Positions 1 to 9,550 of a DNA stretch of 19,163 bases are shown here, piece by piece. This DNA is from Glomus cerebriforme (taxonomy: Eukaryota > Glomeromycota > Glomeromycetes > Glomerales > Glomeraceae). Position 1 is the stretch's first letter. Each line of letters opens with the position of its first letter. The translations under genes were made by a program, and so were the position numbers. The stretch covers positions 4,083-23,245 of the forward strand of contig QKYT01000531.1 of NCBI GenBank assembly GCA_003550305.1. Reading direction: 5' to 3'. The notes under the pieces are model-generated. The model made no database searches, was not told the origin of the DNA, and saw nothing but the letters and a program-made list of their open reading frames with translations.

Positions 1-61
1 TCCAAAACCTGTCCATTGAAAAAAGGTTTTGGTTTTGGACAGGTTTTGGACAGGGTTTTGG
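1..61. repeat. Inverted and tandem repeat cut by the window edge
   Basis: Bases 1-14 (TCCAAAACCTGTCC) are exactly the reverse complement of 37-50, giving a 14 bp perfect stem around a 22 base loop. The unit TTTTGGACAGG recurs in overlapping fashion up to base 61. This looks like the end of a foldback or MITE-type element whose remainder lies outside the window. No coding content is visible. Confidence 0.6.
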
Positions 62-84
62 AATATTATGTGGCAAATTAAATT

Positions 85-164
85 ATATTTGGATAGGGGT
101 GTTAAAATATCATCCGAAATGATTCGCAGTTCGGTGATATTCTAACATCCCCCTATCAATATAT
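85..164. repeat. Imperfect 28 bp hairpin, MITE-like
   Basis: Bases 91-118 (beginning GGATAGGGGTGTTAAAATAT) pair with 130-157 (ending AACATCCCCCTATC), with about four mismatches or one-base offsets around an 11 base loop. Both outer ends run into TAT/ATA sequence, as expected for a small TA-targeting element, but a clean target duplication cannot be proven. The sharp G-run/C-run edges stand out from the A+T-rich surroundings. It is best seen as a tiny non-autonomous DNA transposon; an expressed hairpin RNA is an alternative with no further support. Confidence 0.6.
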
Positions 165-2750
165 ATTATAAAGATTTATATATACACAATGTCTCCAATA
201 TTTTTGATTTTAATAATTATTACAATTTAATATTAGTTTTTTTTATTTATTCTGTTTATTTGTTTACATTTTAATTTTTGAATATTTCTAAATAAGTTTA
301 TGAAATTTCATAAATTAAAAAATAAGATAAATAAATGTAAATATTTTCTACTAAATAATAAAAGATACATCACTATTCGTCAGTATCACATAACACTATT
401 TTTAGGTCACATGATTTTAAATAAATTTAATTAGCCCAATTTTTTGAAAAATTAGTACGGAAAAATGATGATACTATTTAAATAATCCTCTTCTGAAATA
501 AAAATAAAAATCGAACGTTAAAATTACTGTATGATTATGTCATATCCAATAATGAGAATCAAATGAATCTTTGATAATTGTTTATTTAACAATAAAATTA
601 TTTTGTAACTCATCTTTTTATCTCATCATTGTTCATAATCAAAAATAATTAGAGTTAAAGTCTTTAATATCAAAATGGTAATCTATTAGAGAAAAGCAAA
701 AAATGATGTAAGAAAATTAAAAAAAAAATACAGCAACAAAAAAACACAACAAATCAAACAACACTGCAGGATCAAAAATGCAGTGCAGAATCGCAATTGG
801 TTACATGCATATCTATCACATGCGAAGTTCCCTCTACTTCACTAGAAATCTATCCATACAGTCTAGCTCTTAGTTACTCGGAATTTCTCTGTGGAACAAG
901 GTTATCTTTTAAATAAAAAATTGCATTGCTCTATTGTTTGAAATGTTGTTGTATTGATCGAGATGTAAGTGTTGCTTCTTCTATTGTTGCTTTTCCAATA
1001 TTTCTCAAGATGAAGTTTAAAATTTCACAATACACAAAATACAAATTTATACCTGTCCCAGAAGATAACCAAGGATAGACTGACACACCTACCCTATAAA
1101 AAGATTTCAATGATCATATTTCTGGTAGGACCTACCAGTAGTCAGCAACCCACAGATATTCTCCAACTGCGACAAGCGGTTTCTTTATTATAAAGAGGTA
1201 AAGAAACGTAAGAAATGAAGGGAAAAAAAGGATGAGAAGTAAGAAATGAGAAAAATAAAAGCAGAATGAGGGAATATTTATAGAATTTTTAAAATACTTA
1301 GTCATTCTTATTATTTGATAAAGCAAGACACGATCATCATCACACCAAACGCCATGTATTTATAGAATATTGAATATAAAAAAGTATATGGGAGTTATTT
1401 TTACTGCTTTGACAATTTTCTCGTTGATTTATCATAAAGGCGCAGTATTTATTTTTTTTTTTTTATTGGACATTTTCATAGTTTATATGTATCAGTTTGC
1501 GTTTATTATAAAAAAAATCAAATTATGCCACATACTGTATAATATGTTGTTGCGAACTGAGTATGTCCAAATATGTGCCTTCATTTGATTGACGCCTTTA
1601 TACCTTTTTTTTTTTTTTTTTACAAAATTTCGAACATTTTAATGACATTACGGAATATTTTGCTGTGAAACTATTTTTTTAAGAATCTTTTATGAAACAA
1701 ATAATAGGAACAACTGATTTCATTTGGTTTTTTAAAATATAGTTTATTTTAGTTAATTTTTTACATATTTAACATATTTAAGAATATGAGATTTTTATAT
1801 GAAAATGTTTTAAAAACAGTAAATCACAATATTTATTACATATATTTATGAGAAATTTTGATCCTTAAGAATAAACCACTATTTTACAATAACAAATTAA
1901 ACATGTTACACGTACGTTGCGCGATTTATCACAGGTTAAAGTGATGTGGTTATCTATACCTATAATAACAAAAATTGTATCTCTAGTTTATTCAGTTCTT
2001 TTTAATAAAGAATTTTAGAAATTTTACATCATCGGTTGAACGATTTAACTCTTGTTAGTTGGAATATAATAGAGTAAAATAAGTATGATATATTTAAATT
2101 GGCGTGAACTGTAAAATAAAAAAAAAATTTTTTAACATTTGATCTCTTCGTAATTTAAACAAGTCTGTTTGTTATCAATTCCATTTTGGCTAAAGTTAAA
2201 TTTATCATTATTGCACTTATCATTTTCATCTTTTACTTTAGATTCAGTTGTTGATTATTTAAATAAGTTTTTATTTAGTAATCAATCTTCGAATAATTGT
2301 TTTCTTTTGAATATGATTAGGAATTATTAATAGCTTATGAAGGACTATCAAAAAAAAAAAAAATCCTAGAAATTTAGTCAATCATTTCATTTTTCAATTC
2401 GGATGTTTATTAGGCAATGATCACGTAGTTATTCACAGTTAAAATTAAACACTGAAGCAAAATTTGCGTGGATTCCGCCAAACTATTATTACGATAAAGA
2501 TGAGCATACAATACTTTTTTTTGGTATGAAATTCCATAACTTTCACTGAAAAGTTGAACAATTTAACTAAAAGTTGATTATAAATGTTCCTGAATAATTT
2601 TGAAAATAATTCTTTAATAAGATAATAACCATTATTTTTTATGCTATTTGACATAATTATCGTTAGTATATTAATGGTTTATTACATAAGAAAAGTCTAA
2701 ACGTAAAAATAATAATAAAATTTTTTTTATATAACTAAATACATCATAAA
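165..2750. other. A+T-rich gene-free stretch with a weak coding-like patch
   Basis: No convincing gene is seen. Homopolymer tracts are frequent. The only patch with coding-like composition is about 900-1190 on the minus strand. There one frame stays open for roughly 55 codons (about 930-1105, for example GKATIEEATLTSRSIQQHF) but has no start and is bounded by stops, and a second frame contains KKPLVAVGEYLWVADYW near 1140-1190. This could be a gene relic, but I recognise no family. A perfect 8+1+8 palindrome, CTGGTAGG-A-CCTACCAG, lies at 1122-1138. The remaining open frames are short, hydrophobic and A+T-driven. Confidence 0.5.
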
Positions 2751-4562
2751 TTACAAAATAGTAATTATTTTAAAGAATTCAATCTCCTCAGGAATAAAAC
2801 TAGTATTCATATTTGGGTATAAAACGCTAATAATATTATTATCATAAGTTCCAAAATAATTATATTGATTATCATATAAAAAGTATTACAAAATTAAATC
2901 CATTACTGTATATTGCACGATTTGAATGATTAATATTTACTAGACTTATTTTCATATTTTGATCATCATCACTATTTTCAAAAGAAAATATAAAACTTTC
3001 AGTTGTAATAAACCATTGTCTACATTGTTCACCAATATGATTAAAGTTAAGTGGGTTATATCCTCCATAAATTTTTTTTGATTGTTGATTTTTAACTAAT
3101 ACTAAACATGGCCCTTAGTTATTACATTTATTTCTAAATGTATTAGAATTGATCCCATCTTTGCAACTACAATAAAGATGATCAAACTTATACTTTTTCT
3201 CAAGTTTTGAGTTTTTTCCATGTTTTCTTTCGATCCATCCAGAAATTATACTAACAAGTTTTGATTTAATAAGGTTTGATTTGATTTCGACCTTTCCAAC
3301 ACGTGGAGGAAAGTGGTTGTCTTTGATAAAGTATTTTTCATATAAAATTCCATAATTTCTTCATAAATATGATTAGGAATAACAGCATTATATGGACGAA
3401 TTTTATCAAAAAAATCTGCAGAACTAATTGCAGTAAATCGAATAAGAATAATAAATTTTCTTAATGTTTTCTTTAATGCTTCATAATTATTTTTATTCCA
3501 TTTAGTTCTATCATTGTTCTTACTTCCCAAACTAGAAGTTTGTTCAATACCCCATTTAATTAAACAATCCCAAACAACAACTTCTTCAATCTGCAAATCA
3601 TCTCGTTTAAGCAATCCATAAAGAATATCCTTATCAAGTGATGGAAATTCTTTTGAAGTAATGAATGGTTGGGATCTGCACAGATGGATGGATTCAAGAC
3701 ATTAAACTTGTAATTTCTTGCAATTAGAAAGTTTAAAGACTGTATGAAGAACAGAAACAAAATTTTTTTAACCCAAGTTGATTTCCTTTCAATTAAATAA
3801 TCCTGAACATGATTAAATAATTCCTCAAAAAGCAATTCATCGGCCGCAACTAACAATCCAAGAATATTTGTGCCTGGTTGATTGGTTAAATTCACTTCAC
3901 CTGTATACATATACCTTAATTGATTATTAAAGAAGAAATCATAATTAGATAATTTTATAAAATAAAAAAAAATTTAAATTGCATTATATATTATTATTTA
4001 TTGCTTACATGAGAACCATTTCGAAAGAAGTAGGATCAATGTTTGTTTTTTAAACTCAATCATGTTATCCTTTTTAGTAATCCATCTGGATGATAATGCA
4101 CTTTTGAAATAAGGTGAACGGGCCCTAAGAATATTTGAATGCGCACGAACTTCTTTCATATTGTAATTTTCTCTAACTTGAATAATTACGTTATGATCAT
4201 CCAAATCATTTAACATTAAACTTGGGTGCCGAAAACCTTTCAGCTATGTGCTGAATTCCCGAATATTTCAGCATATACAAGTTGCTGAAATCCCAAATCC
4301 CAAATTGATGACAAAATTCCAAATTATCGCCGAAATCCCAAAATTCTGAACTCCAAGCTTTGGTTATTTCTTTAAGAGAAATTTTGTTTTCAAGTCACTT
4401 TTATATGGATTTGGGATATGGGATTTTGGCAAATTTCTGAAATTGTATTTCAGCATATGCCGAATCCCAAATAAATTTCGGCAAATAGAGATTTCAGCAC
4501 CAAAGTTTATCTAAAATTAATAAAAGATCTCGTGAAAGGCCGGAATGAAATATTGAAGCCAT
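2751..4562 (-). pseudogene. Broken BTB-BACK-TLDc gene (paralogue of 13815-15421)
   Basis: Read on the minus strand, this is a full-length but dead copy of the gene at 13815-15421. The start (MASIFHSGLSRDLLL) is at 4562. Exon 1 is then interrupted by a transposon-like insertion (4220-4511) and resumes as NDLDDHNVIIQV. One base is lost near 4053, just after the DNMIEFKK block, so the frame shifts. The splice donor (GTAAGC, about 4005-4010) and acceptor (about 3915) match the intact sister. Exon 2 carries MYTGEVNLTNQPGTNILG and the BACK region, with shifts near 3770, within 3615-3700, and near 3290. The TLDc part (FRNKC, YGGYNPLNF, WFITTESFIFSF) has an in-frame TAA at 3115-3117 and more damage near 2870. 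The frame ends at TAA 2751-2753. At least three frameshifts, a stop and an insertion make a functional product very unlikely. The splice signals and domain order are intact, so it arose as a genomic duplicate rather than a processed copy. Confidence 0.9.
4220..4511. mobile_element. Non-autonomous DNA transposon (MITE-like) inserted in exon 1 of the BTB pseudogene
   Basis: This 292 base block interrupts a codon series that is continuous in the paralogue. It is flanked by TAACATTAA (4211-4219) and TAAAATTAA (4512-4520), a 9 bp target duplication with one mismatch. Removing the block plus one flank restores the family reading frame (LLLIL followed by NDLDD), which fixes the boundaries independently of the repeats. 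The ends are imperfect inverted repeats: AACTTGGGTGCCGAAA at the left and the complement of TTTCAGCACCAAAGTT at the right, with the right end extended by about four bases. The inside is built from repeats of TTTCAGCATAT and AATCCCAAAT in both orientations, and there is no coding sequence. A 9 bp duplication is typical of Mutator-like elements and 8 bp of hAT, so the superfamily is uncertain. Confidence 0.8.
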
Positions 4563-4825
4563 TTTTTTTTCAAATTAATATATATATATATATCAATAGA
4601 TAAACTTTTGAGAAAAAGAAAAAAGAAAAAGGTTAATGAATGAACATATTTCTTTTCTTCGTTTATATGTAGGATGTATCATGTAAGCTGCAAATGAAAG
4701 ATTACACGAATAAAGATCAGCGTAGTCAATTCAGTTTTTCTTCTTTTAAAAATTACATATAAGTTTAGTAATTCTGATCCTGATTTTCGGATTTGTGATA
4801 CTTGTTCTAAACTAAATTGATATAT
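4563..4825 (-). promoter_or_regulatory. Duplicated upstream region of the BTB pseudogene
   Basis: This stretch upstream of the dead gene aligns by eye with 15422-15645 upstream of the intact sister. Shared blocks in order are TATCAATA, CTTTTGAGAAAAA against CCTTTGAGAAAAA, GGCTGCAAATTAAGATTACA-type sequence, AATAAAGATCA, TAAGTTTAGTA, TTCTGATC, and a final TAAACTAAA. A (TA)n tract sits at 4579-4593. The shared sequence probably carries the ancestral promoter and 5' untranslated region. No specific transcription-factor site is claimed. Confidence 0.55.
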
Positions 4826-6026
4826 ATTCGCATATTTTTAGTCAATGACTGCAGGACGTAAACTCAAAAATATATATTCACCTAATAGCCGCGTAATAAA
4901 AGAGCAAAGCGTGTTTTAGAAAATATTAATGAACGCATCAACTGACAGAATGTAATAGGAAGTAAAAAAATAATGAATGAATAACAAAAATGAATGAATC
5001 TGATTTCGAACAAATTGTTTCAACCTAATTCTAACGTATTTTGAATTATTTTTATATCAGAAGTTTATTAATAGAAAATTACAGAAATCCAAATTTTATT
5101 AAAATGTATAAAACAAATATTATTGGTACATAGGCCCACAAAATTGGTACAGTATTATTCTCTAATCATCACTTATTATTCCTGTGTAAAAATAGAAATC
5201 TATGAAATTAAAATTAATTTAATTCTTTCACTCTTGAAAATTAAATTGATAAACTCAAGCAATAGAAAGATAATATTTTAAATAAATTGCGCCGTTAAAT
5301 GATTCTTCCAAACTTCACACCAGTGATGGCAAATGATAGTCATTTGATCAATTTTCAAATGACATCAAATCATTTCAGACATTTGTCATTCTTGTCATAT
5401 CATTTACAGAATCAAAAAGTATAATTTGAAGTTAGTGCGAACCAGAATTACAGATAATTCTGACTAGCATTAAGATCATGTGACAAATGATGTCATGTAA
5501 CAAATCAAATTTTTTGTTTTCAATCAAGAAGGATTCTAATTAGGGGATTAATTCCTGAGGTAAGATTTTAATGATATTTGTAGTATCATACTCGTATATT
5601 CGTAAAACTATTTATTTTCAATAAAAAAGAATAAAAAAAAAACATTCGTCTAAGTTCTAATTCTAATTATTGCTTATATCACTTATATCAGCAATTATTC
5701 ACTCAGTTCTATCAATTATGACTTAATACGAACATAAATAATTTAAAAAAAAAATCTCTTCATCAATGCGTAAAAATATGAATATGAAATTTGATCGTTT
5801 TCTACTTCATAACACTATAAAAATTCAGTTTGATATTCATGAATTTAATACTAACGATGTGAAATATATAATAATAATTTATCCTTGTTTTCGAACACCG
5901 CATTTCTCCCTTTTTGCAATTCAAAAAAAATATAAAAAATCATTTTTTTTTAATATTTATAAAATATTTTATAAGAATACTGTACTTTTATATAAAAGTT
6001 TATTTAGTAATAATTTACAAATTAAA
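4826..6026. other. Intergenic stretch with a possible hAT-like remnant
   Basis: No gene is supported. Bases 5321-5500 begin CAGTGATGGCAAATGATAGT, which resembles the CAGTGATGGCAA ends of many hAT elements. They then show palindromic CAAATGA/TCATTTG and TGACAAATGATGTCA repeats, but no matching right terminus is visible, so this is a low-confidence degraded element. The open frame at 5766-6143 is compositionally A+T-driven and its C-terminal part is simply the left arm of the foldback element at 6027-6300. I do not call it a gene. Confidence 0.4.
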
Positions 6027-6300
6027 CCTATAAAAAAGAATGTCCGGAAATTTCCACCAAAATTGTCCGGTGCGTCCGGAAAATGTCCCACACGTCCAGG
6101 AAATGTCCGGAAAACCGCAATATTCCGGACACTGAGACATTAACTCACCTAGACATTTTCAGGACGTTTTCAAAAATATTGCACTATCTCAACGTCCGGA
6201 ATATTGCGATTTTCCGGTCATTTTCTGGACATGTGGAACATTTTCCGGACGCACCCGGACAATTTTGGTGGAAATTTCCGGACATTTTTTTTTCATAGGG
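6027..6300. mobile_element. Foldback element with ~112 bp arms of TGTCCGG repeats
   Basis: The left arm at about 6027-6138 (from CCTATAAAAAAGAATGTCCG) and the right arm at about 6186-6300 (ending GACATTTTTTTTTCATAGGG) are long imperfect reverse complements, separated by a loop of about 47 bases. Each arm repeats TGTCCGG or GTCCGGAAA several times, with matching spacing between arms (TTTCCACCAAAATTGTCCGG in both). G+C content is far above the surroundings. There is no transposase; open frames across it are by-products of the palindrome. It fits a MITE or foldback element. It lies about 360 bases upstream of the kinase start and could affect transcription, though nothing shows that it does. No clear target duplication was found. 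Confidence 0.8.
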
Positions 6301-6659
6301 CATATTTTTTATTTTTATTTTTTGATAACTCCCTTCTTTTTGTCAATTTGTACAATACTTTGCTTCCATCATTGTGCTGTATGCAAACAAATATTTCAAT
6401 TTGGAAATTATTTGTGACACAACTATGAAAGTTGTAACTTTATGGATCTGGTGGATCATACCACATGCTACAAATTATTAACTAAATAAGTAAATATAAT
6501 AAAGAAAATACATTTACCCTTCGATAAAGATTCTTAGGATTCCAGACTTATGGGAAAAATTGAAATATTTTTCCGTATCACAAACAGAAAGTTCTATCTA
6601 TAATAAAATTATAAATATATCAAAATTTTCTTTTCTATCGATTCTTACTAAATAATAAA
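6301..6659 (+). promoter_or_regulatory. Upstream region of the kinase gene
   Basis: A+T-rich sequence between the foldback element and the kinase start, with no gene. It includes TTTTTCCGTATCACAAACAGAAAGTTC at about 6569-6595 in pieces that resemble 11433-11460 (TTTTTCTGTATCAATCAATAGAAAGTTCGG). The start codon context is AATAAAATGG, with A at -3 and G at +4, which favours this ATG. No TATA box or other core element can be singled out in such A+T-rich DNA. Confidence 0.35.
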
Positions 6660-9156
6660 ATGGAGCTTGAAAATGCAAATTATGAAAATTCTTTTGATCC
6701 AACGCCAAAATTAAAATCTAGTCCCATACCAATTAAGTTTGTTTCTTTTAACGAGAAAGATGATAAATGTATTTATTGTGGAGATAAATACATTAAAACA
6801 GGTATTAATGGCCAATACTTTGATGGTCCGAAACAAAAATATTGCAAAAAATGTTTATCACGTTATATNACTGATATAACTGATAATGATATATATTTGG
6901 ACGTATATTTATACACAAGAAACTTAGATTGTAGTGATCATGAAATAAGTAGGACAAAAGAACCACAAAATATTCAAGAATGCTGTGGAAATTGTCTAGA
7001 AATTTTATTTTTTAAACAAATACCTGTATATTATATACATAGTGATCCCTCCATATGCATTTACAATAATGTGATTGAATGTGAAAAATATTGTAAACTA
7101 TGCGGAAAATCATTATATCAAAAAAATAATAAAAATTTTTTTAGATTGTGTTCAGATTGTTATCTAATTTCTTCTGGATGTATTGAGTCAACCTTGACTA
7201 AAAAACCTATACAAATTCTTTATTTACCATGGTGGCAAAATGATACTATTTGTATAGCTTGTTTTAAAAATTTAACATTCACTTCAGACTGTCAGAAGTA
7301 TTGTAAACGTTGTTTTATATTTTATACTGGATGTAGATATTGTTTAACAACAAATGTTATTTTTGGACCAGCCGATCAATCTCAATGTAAAAAATGCAGA
7401 AGAATAACATTCATTAAATTTGATATCAGCGGGAATAGTGTTTTAGATGATTTCCTTTGTACTTCAAGACTTGATATCTCTATTAAAAATAATCTTACCG
7501 AGATCATTAAAGTTTCTGGAGCGTGGTTCAATCCATTACAAATATATGCCTCTATTTATAAATACGATAGTAAAGAAGAAACAAAAATAAAATTGGAATG
7601 GATACCATATTCGCAATTTACAAATATACAAAAAATAGCAGAGGGAGGATATGGTATTATATATAAAGCAACGGTAACTTGGTTAAATTTTCGTAAAAGT
7701 ACGTTGAAATGTAGAAGAAAAAATGAAGATGTCATTTTAAAAAGATTTAAAAATTCTCGAGATATTAGCAAAGATTTTTTAAATGAAGTAAATATTTTTA
7801 ATATTTATTTTTTCTATTTAATATTTATTAAAATAAATTAATTTTTATTGAAATTTTATAGTTAAAATCAAACCAAAATTGTTACAGAATNGGACATCAT
7901 ATTATTAGACCTTATGGGTTTACAAAAAATCCTGAATCAGATGATTATATGTTAGTTATGCAATATGCATCAGGTGGAGATTTACATAATTACTTACAAA
8001 TGAAATTTACAGAAATTACATGGAAAAAAAAATTACTTATTTTATGGCAGATTTCAGAAGGGTATTTNCATTTTAAATATATTTTATATTTATTTATATT
8101 ATTAATTTAATAATTTTTTACTTTAGACTTGAGACTATTCATAAAGCAGATTTCATACATCGAGATTTTCATAGTGGAAATATATTATTTGATTTATTTA
8201 ACAACAGATCTAATGAAAAAAATCAATGGAAAATTGGAGACTTAGGATTATCACAGCCTGCAAATAATACTTCATCAAATAATGAAATATATGGAGTTAT
8301 ACCTTATATTGCACCAGAAATATTTCAAGGGTCTGCATTTTCTAAAGAATCTGATGTTTATTGTATGGGTATGATTATGTGGGAACTTACAACAGGTTGT
8401 AAACCTTTNGCTAATGTTNANCATGATNNTNATCTTATTNTNAAAATTCTTGATGGAGAACGACCTAAAATTACAGAAGATACTCCTGAATGTTTTGCTA
8501 ATTTAATGAAAAAATGTTGGGATCCAGATCCCAAAAAAAGACCTTCGATAAGAGAAATTCGTCTTACTTTTTACAAATGGTCTTTGAAAAATGAAAATAT
8601 AGAAGAATTCAATCAAGCTGAAGTAAAAAGATTAGAATTAATAAATTCAAAGAAGCTTGGTCCTAAGTTTGCTAAAAAACCTCATCCAAAGGCTATTTAT
8701 ACAAGTAGACCATTAAGTATTTTTACTTCTAAATGTTCATCTATCAATTTATCTTCGAAGGGTATGTACTAAAAATTAGAACAACATTTAAAAAATACTT
8801 AATCTTTGAATAAATATATTAATTTTACTTTTTATTCAGGCTATAAATCAATAGATGTAGACTTTGATATAGATTTTTCTAGTTCATCTTCAAATTTAAA
8901 TTCTACAATTCAAAGTTCATCAATTATTTGGCATTCAAACGCAATCCATATAAGATCTCCAAATGTACTTGAAACAGCTGCAACCTCTTTCAAAAAACGA
9001 AATATTGAAGAATCAAATATTGAAACTCATAATAATAACGGTAAATATTTGTTTTATATAACTGATAATAATTTTTTTATTATTTTGCTTATATTAATTT
9101 ATTTTTTATTTAAAATAGGCAAACGCATTAAAGCTAGCTCTAAATCATCCAGATAA
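6660..9156 (+). CDS. TKL-type protein kinase with cysteine-rich zinc-binding-like N-terminus (five exons)
   Basis: Spliced model: 6660-7787, 7862-8061, 8127-8761, 8840-9040, 9119-9156. Introns of 74, 65, 78 and 78 bases all have GT...AG ends, and all joins keep frame to give 733 residues. Residues 37-246 carry CxxC pairs at 37/40, 62/65, 109/112, 145/148, 164/167, 198/201, 215/218, 225/228 and 243/246, probably zinc-ribbon-like modules. The kinase domain runs about 317-600: glycine loop EGGYGIIY (328-335), lysine K361 in VILK, catalytic loop HRDFHSGN (454-461, D456), DLG in place of DFG (481-483), APE (505-507), SDVYCMGMIMWE (518-529) and R581 near the end. All key catalytic residues are present, so it should phosphorylate proteins on Ser/Thr or Tyr; substrates are unknown. 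The tail from about 600 is Ser/Asn-rich and likely disordered. Ambiguous bases at 6869, 7891, 8068 and 8409-8442 mask seven codons (residues 70, 386, 537, 541, 544, 545 and 548). Domain calls rest on motif recognition; the C-terminal exons are less certain than the kinase core. Confidence 0.88.
9041..9118 (+). other. Final intron of the kinase gene, in frame and stop-free
   Basis: The intron starts GTAAAT and ends AAAATAG, and splicing joins ...NNNG to KRIKASSKSSR. It is 78 bases (26 codons) with no stop, so retention keeps the same C-terminus and inserts a strongly hydrophobic segment (core FFIILLILIYFLF) like a membrane helix. Hydrophobic translation is expected for a T-rich intron, so this may be chance. 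Confidence 0.6.
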
Positions 9157-9287
9157 TCTTCCAAATATAAACTCTCATAGACTAATGTCTTTTTTTTTAA
9201 TCATAGAGAAATAAGAATCCAAACTTTCTTGTTTATCATCTTAATATATTATTATATTATTATATATTACATTATTATATTAATATT

Positions 9288-9293
9288 AATAAA
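9288..9293 (+). terminator. Possible polyadenylation signal of the kinase gene
   Basis: AATAAA lies 132 bases after the kinase stop, following an A+T tract made of ATTATATT-like repeats (9244-9290). Such hexamers are common in A+T-rich DNA, so position is the only support. Confidence 0.3.
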
Positions 9294-9299
9294 GGCTCG

Positions 9300-9550
9300 T
9301 TATTCGATAAAAAAAAATAACCAATATTATGATCATTTTATTAAATATAACGCGGAGGTTCATAGCCTATGACTGATATAACAGTGATAGCTATGTATGA
9401 ATATTTTTATGAATTTAAAAATATAAATTCATTTTTAAGAAATGGCACGTTCAGTTGGACATTAAAATCAATATATTTTATACTTATAGTTAAGTGCGCA
9501 GTAACACACGTGCATGCATGACATCATGTGAATTTTTCCTTATCGAATAA
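9300..9550. repeat. Possible short element with 11 bp terminal inverted repeats
   Basis: TTATTCGATAA at 9300-9310 is exactly reverse-complemented at 9540-9550 (TTATCGAATAA), and the match continues loosely inward (AAAAAAA against TTTTTCC). The 251 bases between have no coding sequence. An 11 bp match over this distance is modest evidence for a small transposon; a target duplication is not evident. Confidence 0.35.

Noticed and set aside
1370..1588. 72-codon plus-strand open frame
   Set aside because: Hydrophobic translation of a T-rich tract with long homopolymers; no family, no splice or start context support.
2445..2654. 69-codon minus-strand frame
   Set aside because: A+T-rich, no domain, no conserved neighbours; judged chance.
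5766..6428. Three overlapping plus-strand open frames
   Set aside because: They are A+T-driven or simply read through the arms of the foldback element; the two arms give palindromic mirror translations.
7556..7771. 71-codon minus-strand frame
   Set aside because: Antisense shadow of the kinase exon.
9244..9292. Tandem ATTATATT-like repeat as a special element
   Set aside because: Simple A+T-rich low-complexity sequence, irregular units, common in this type of genome.
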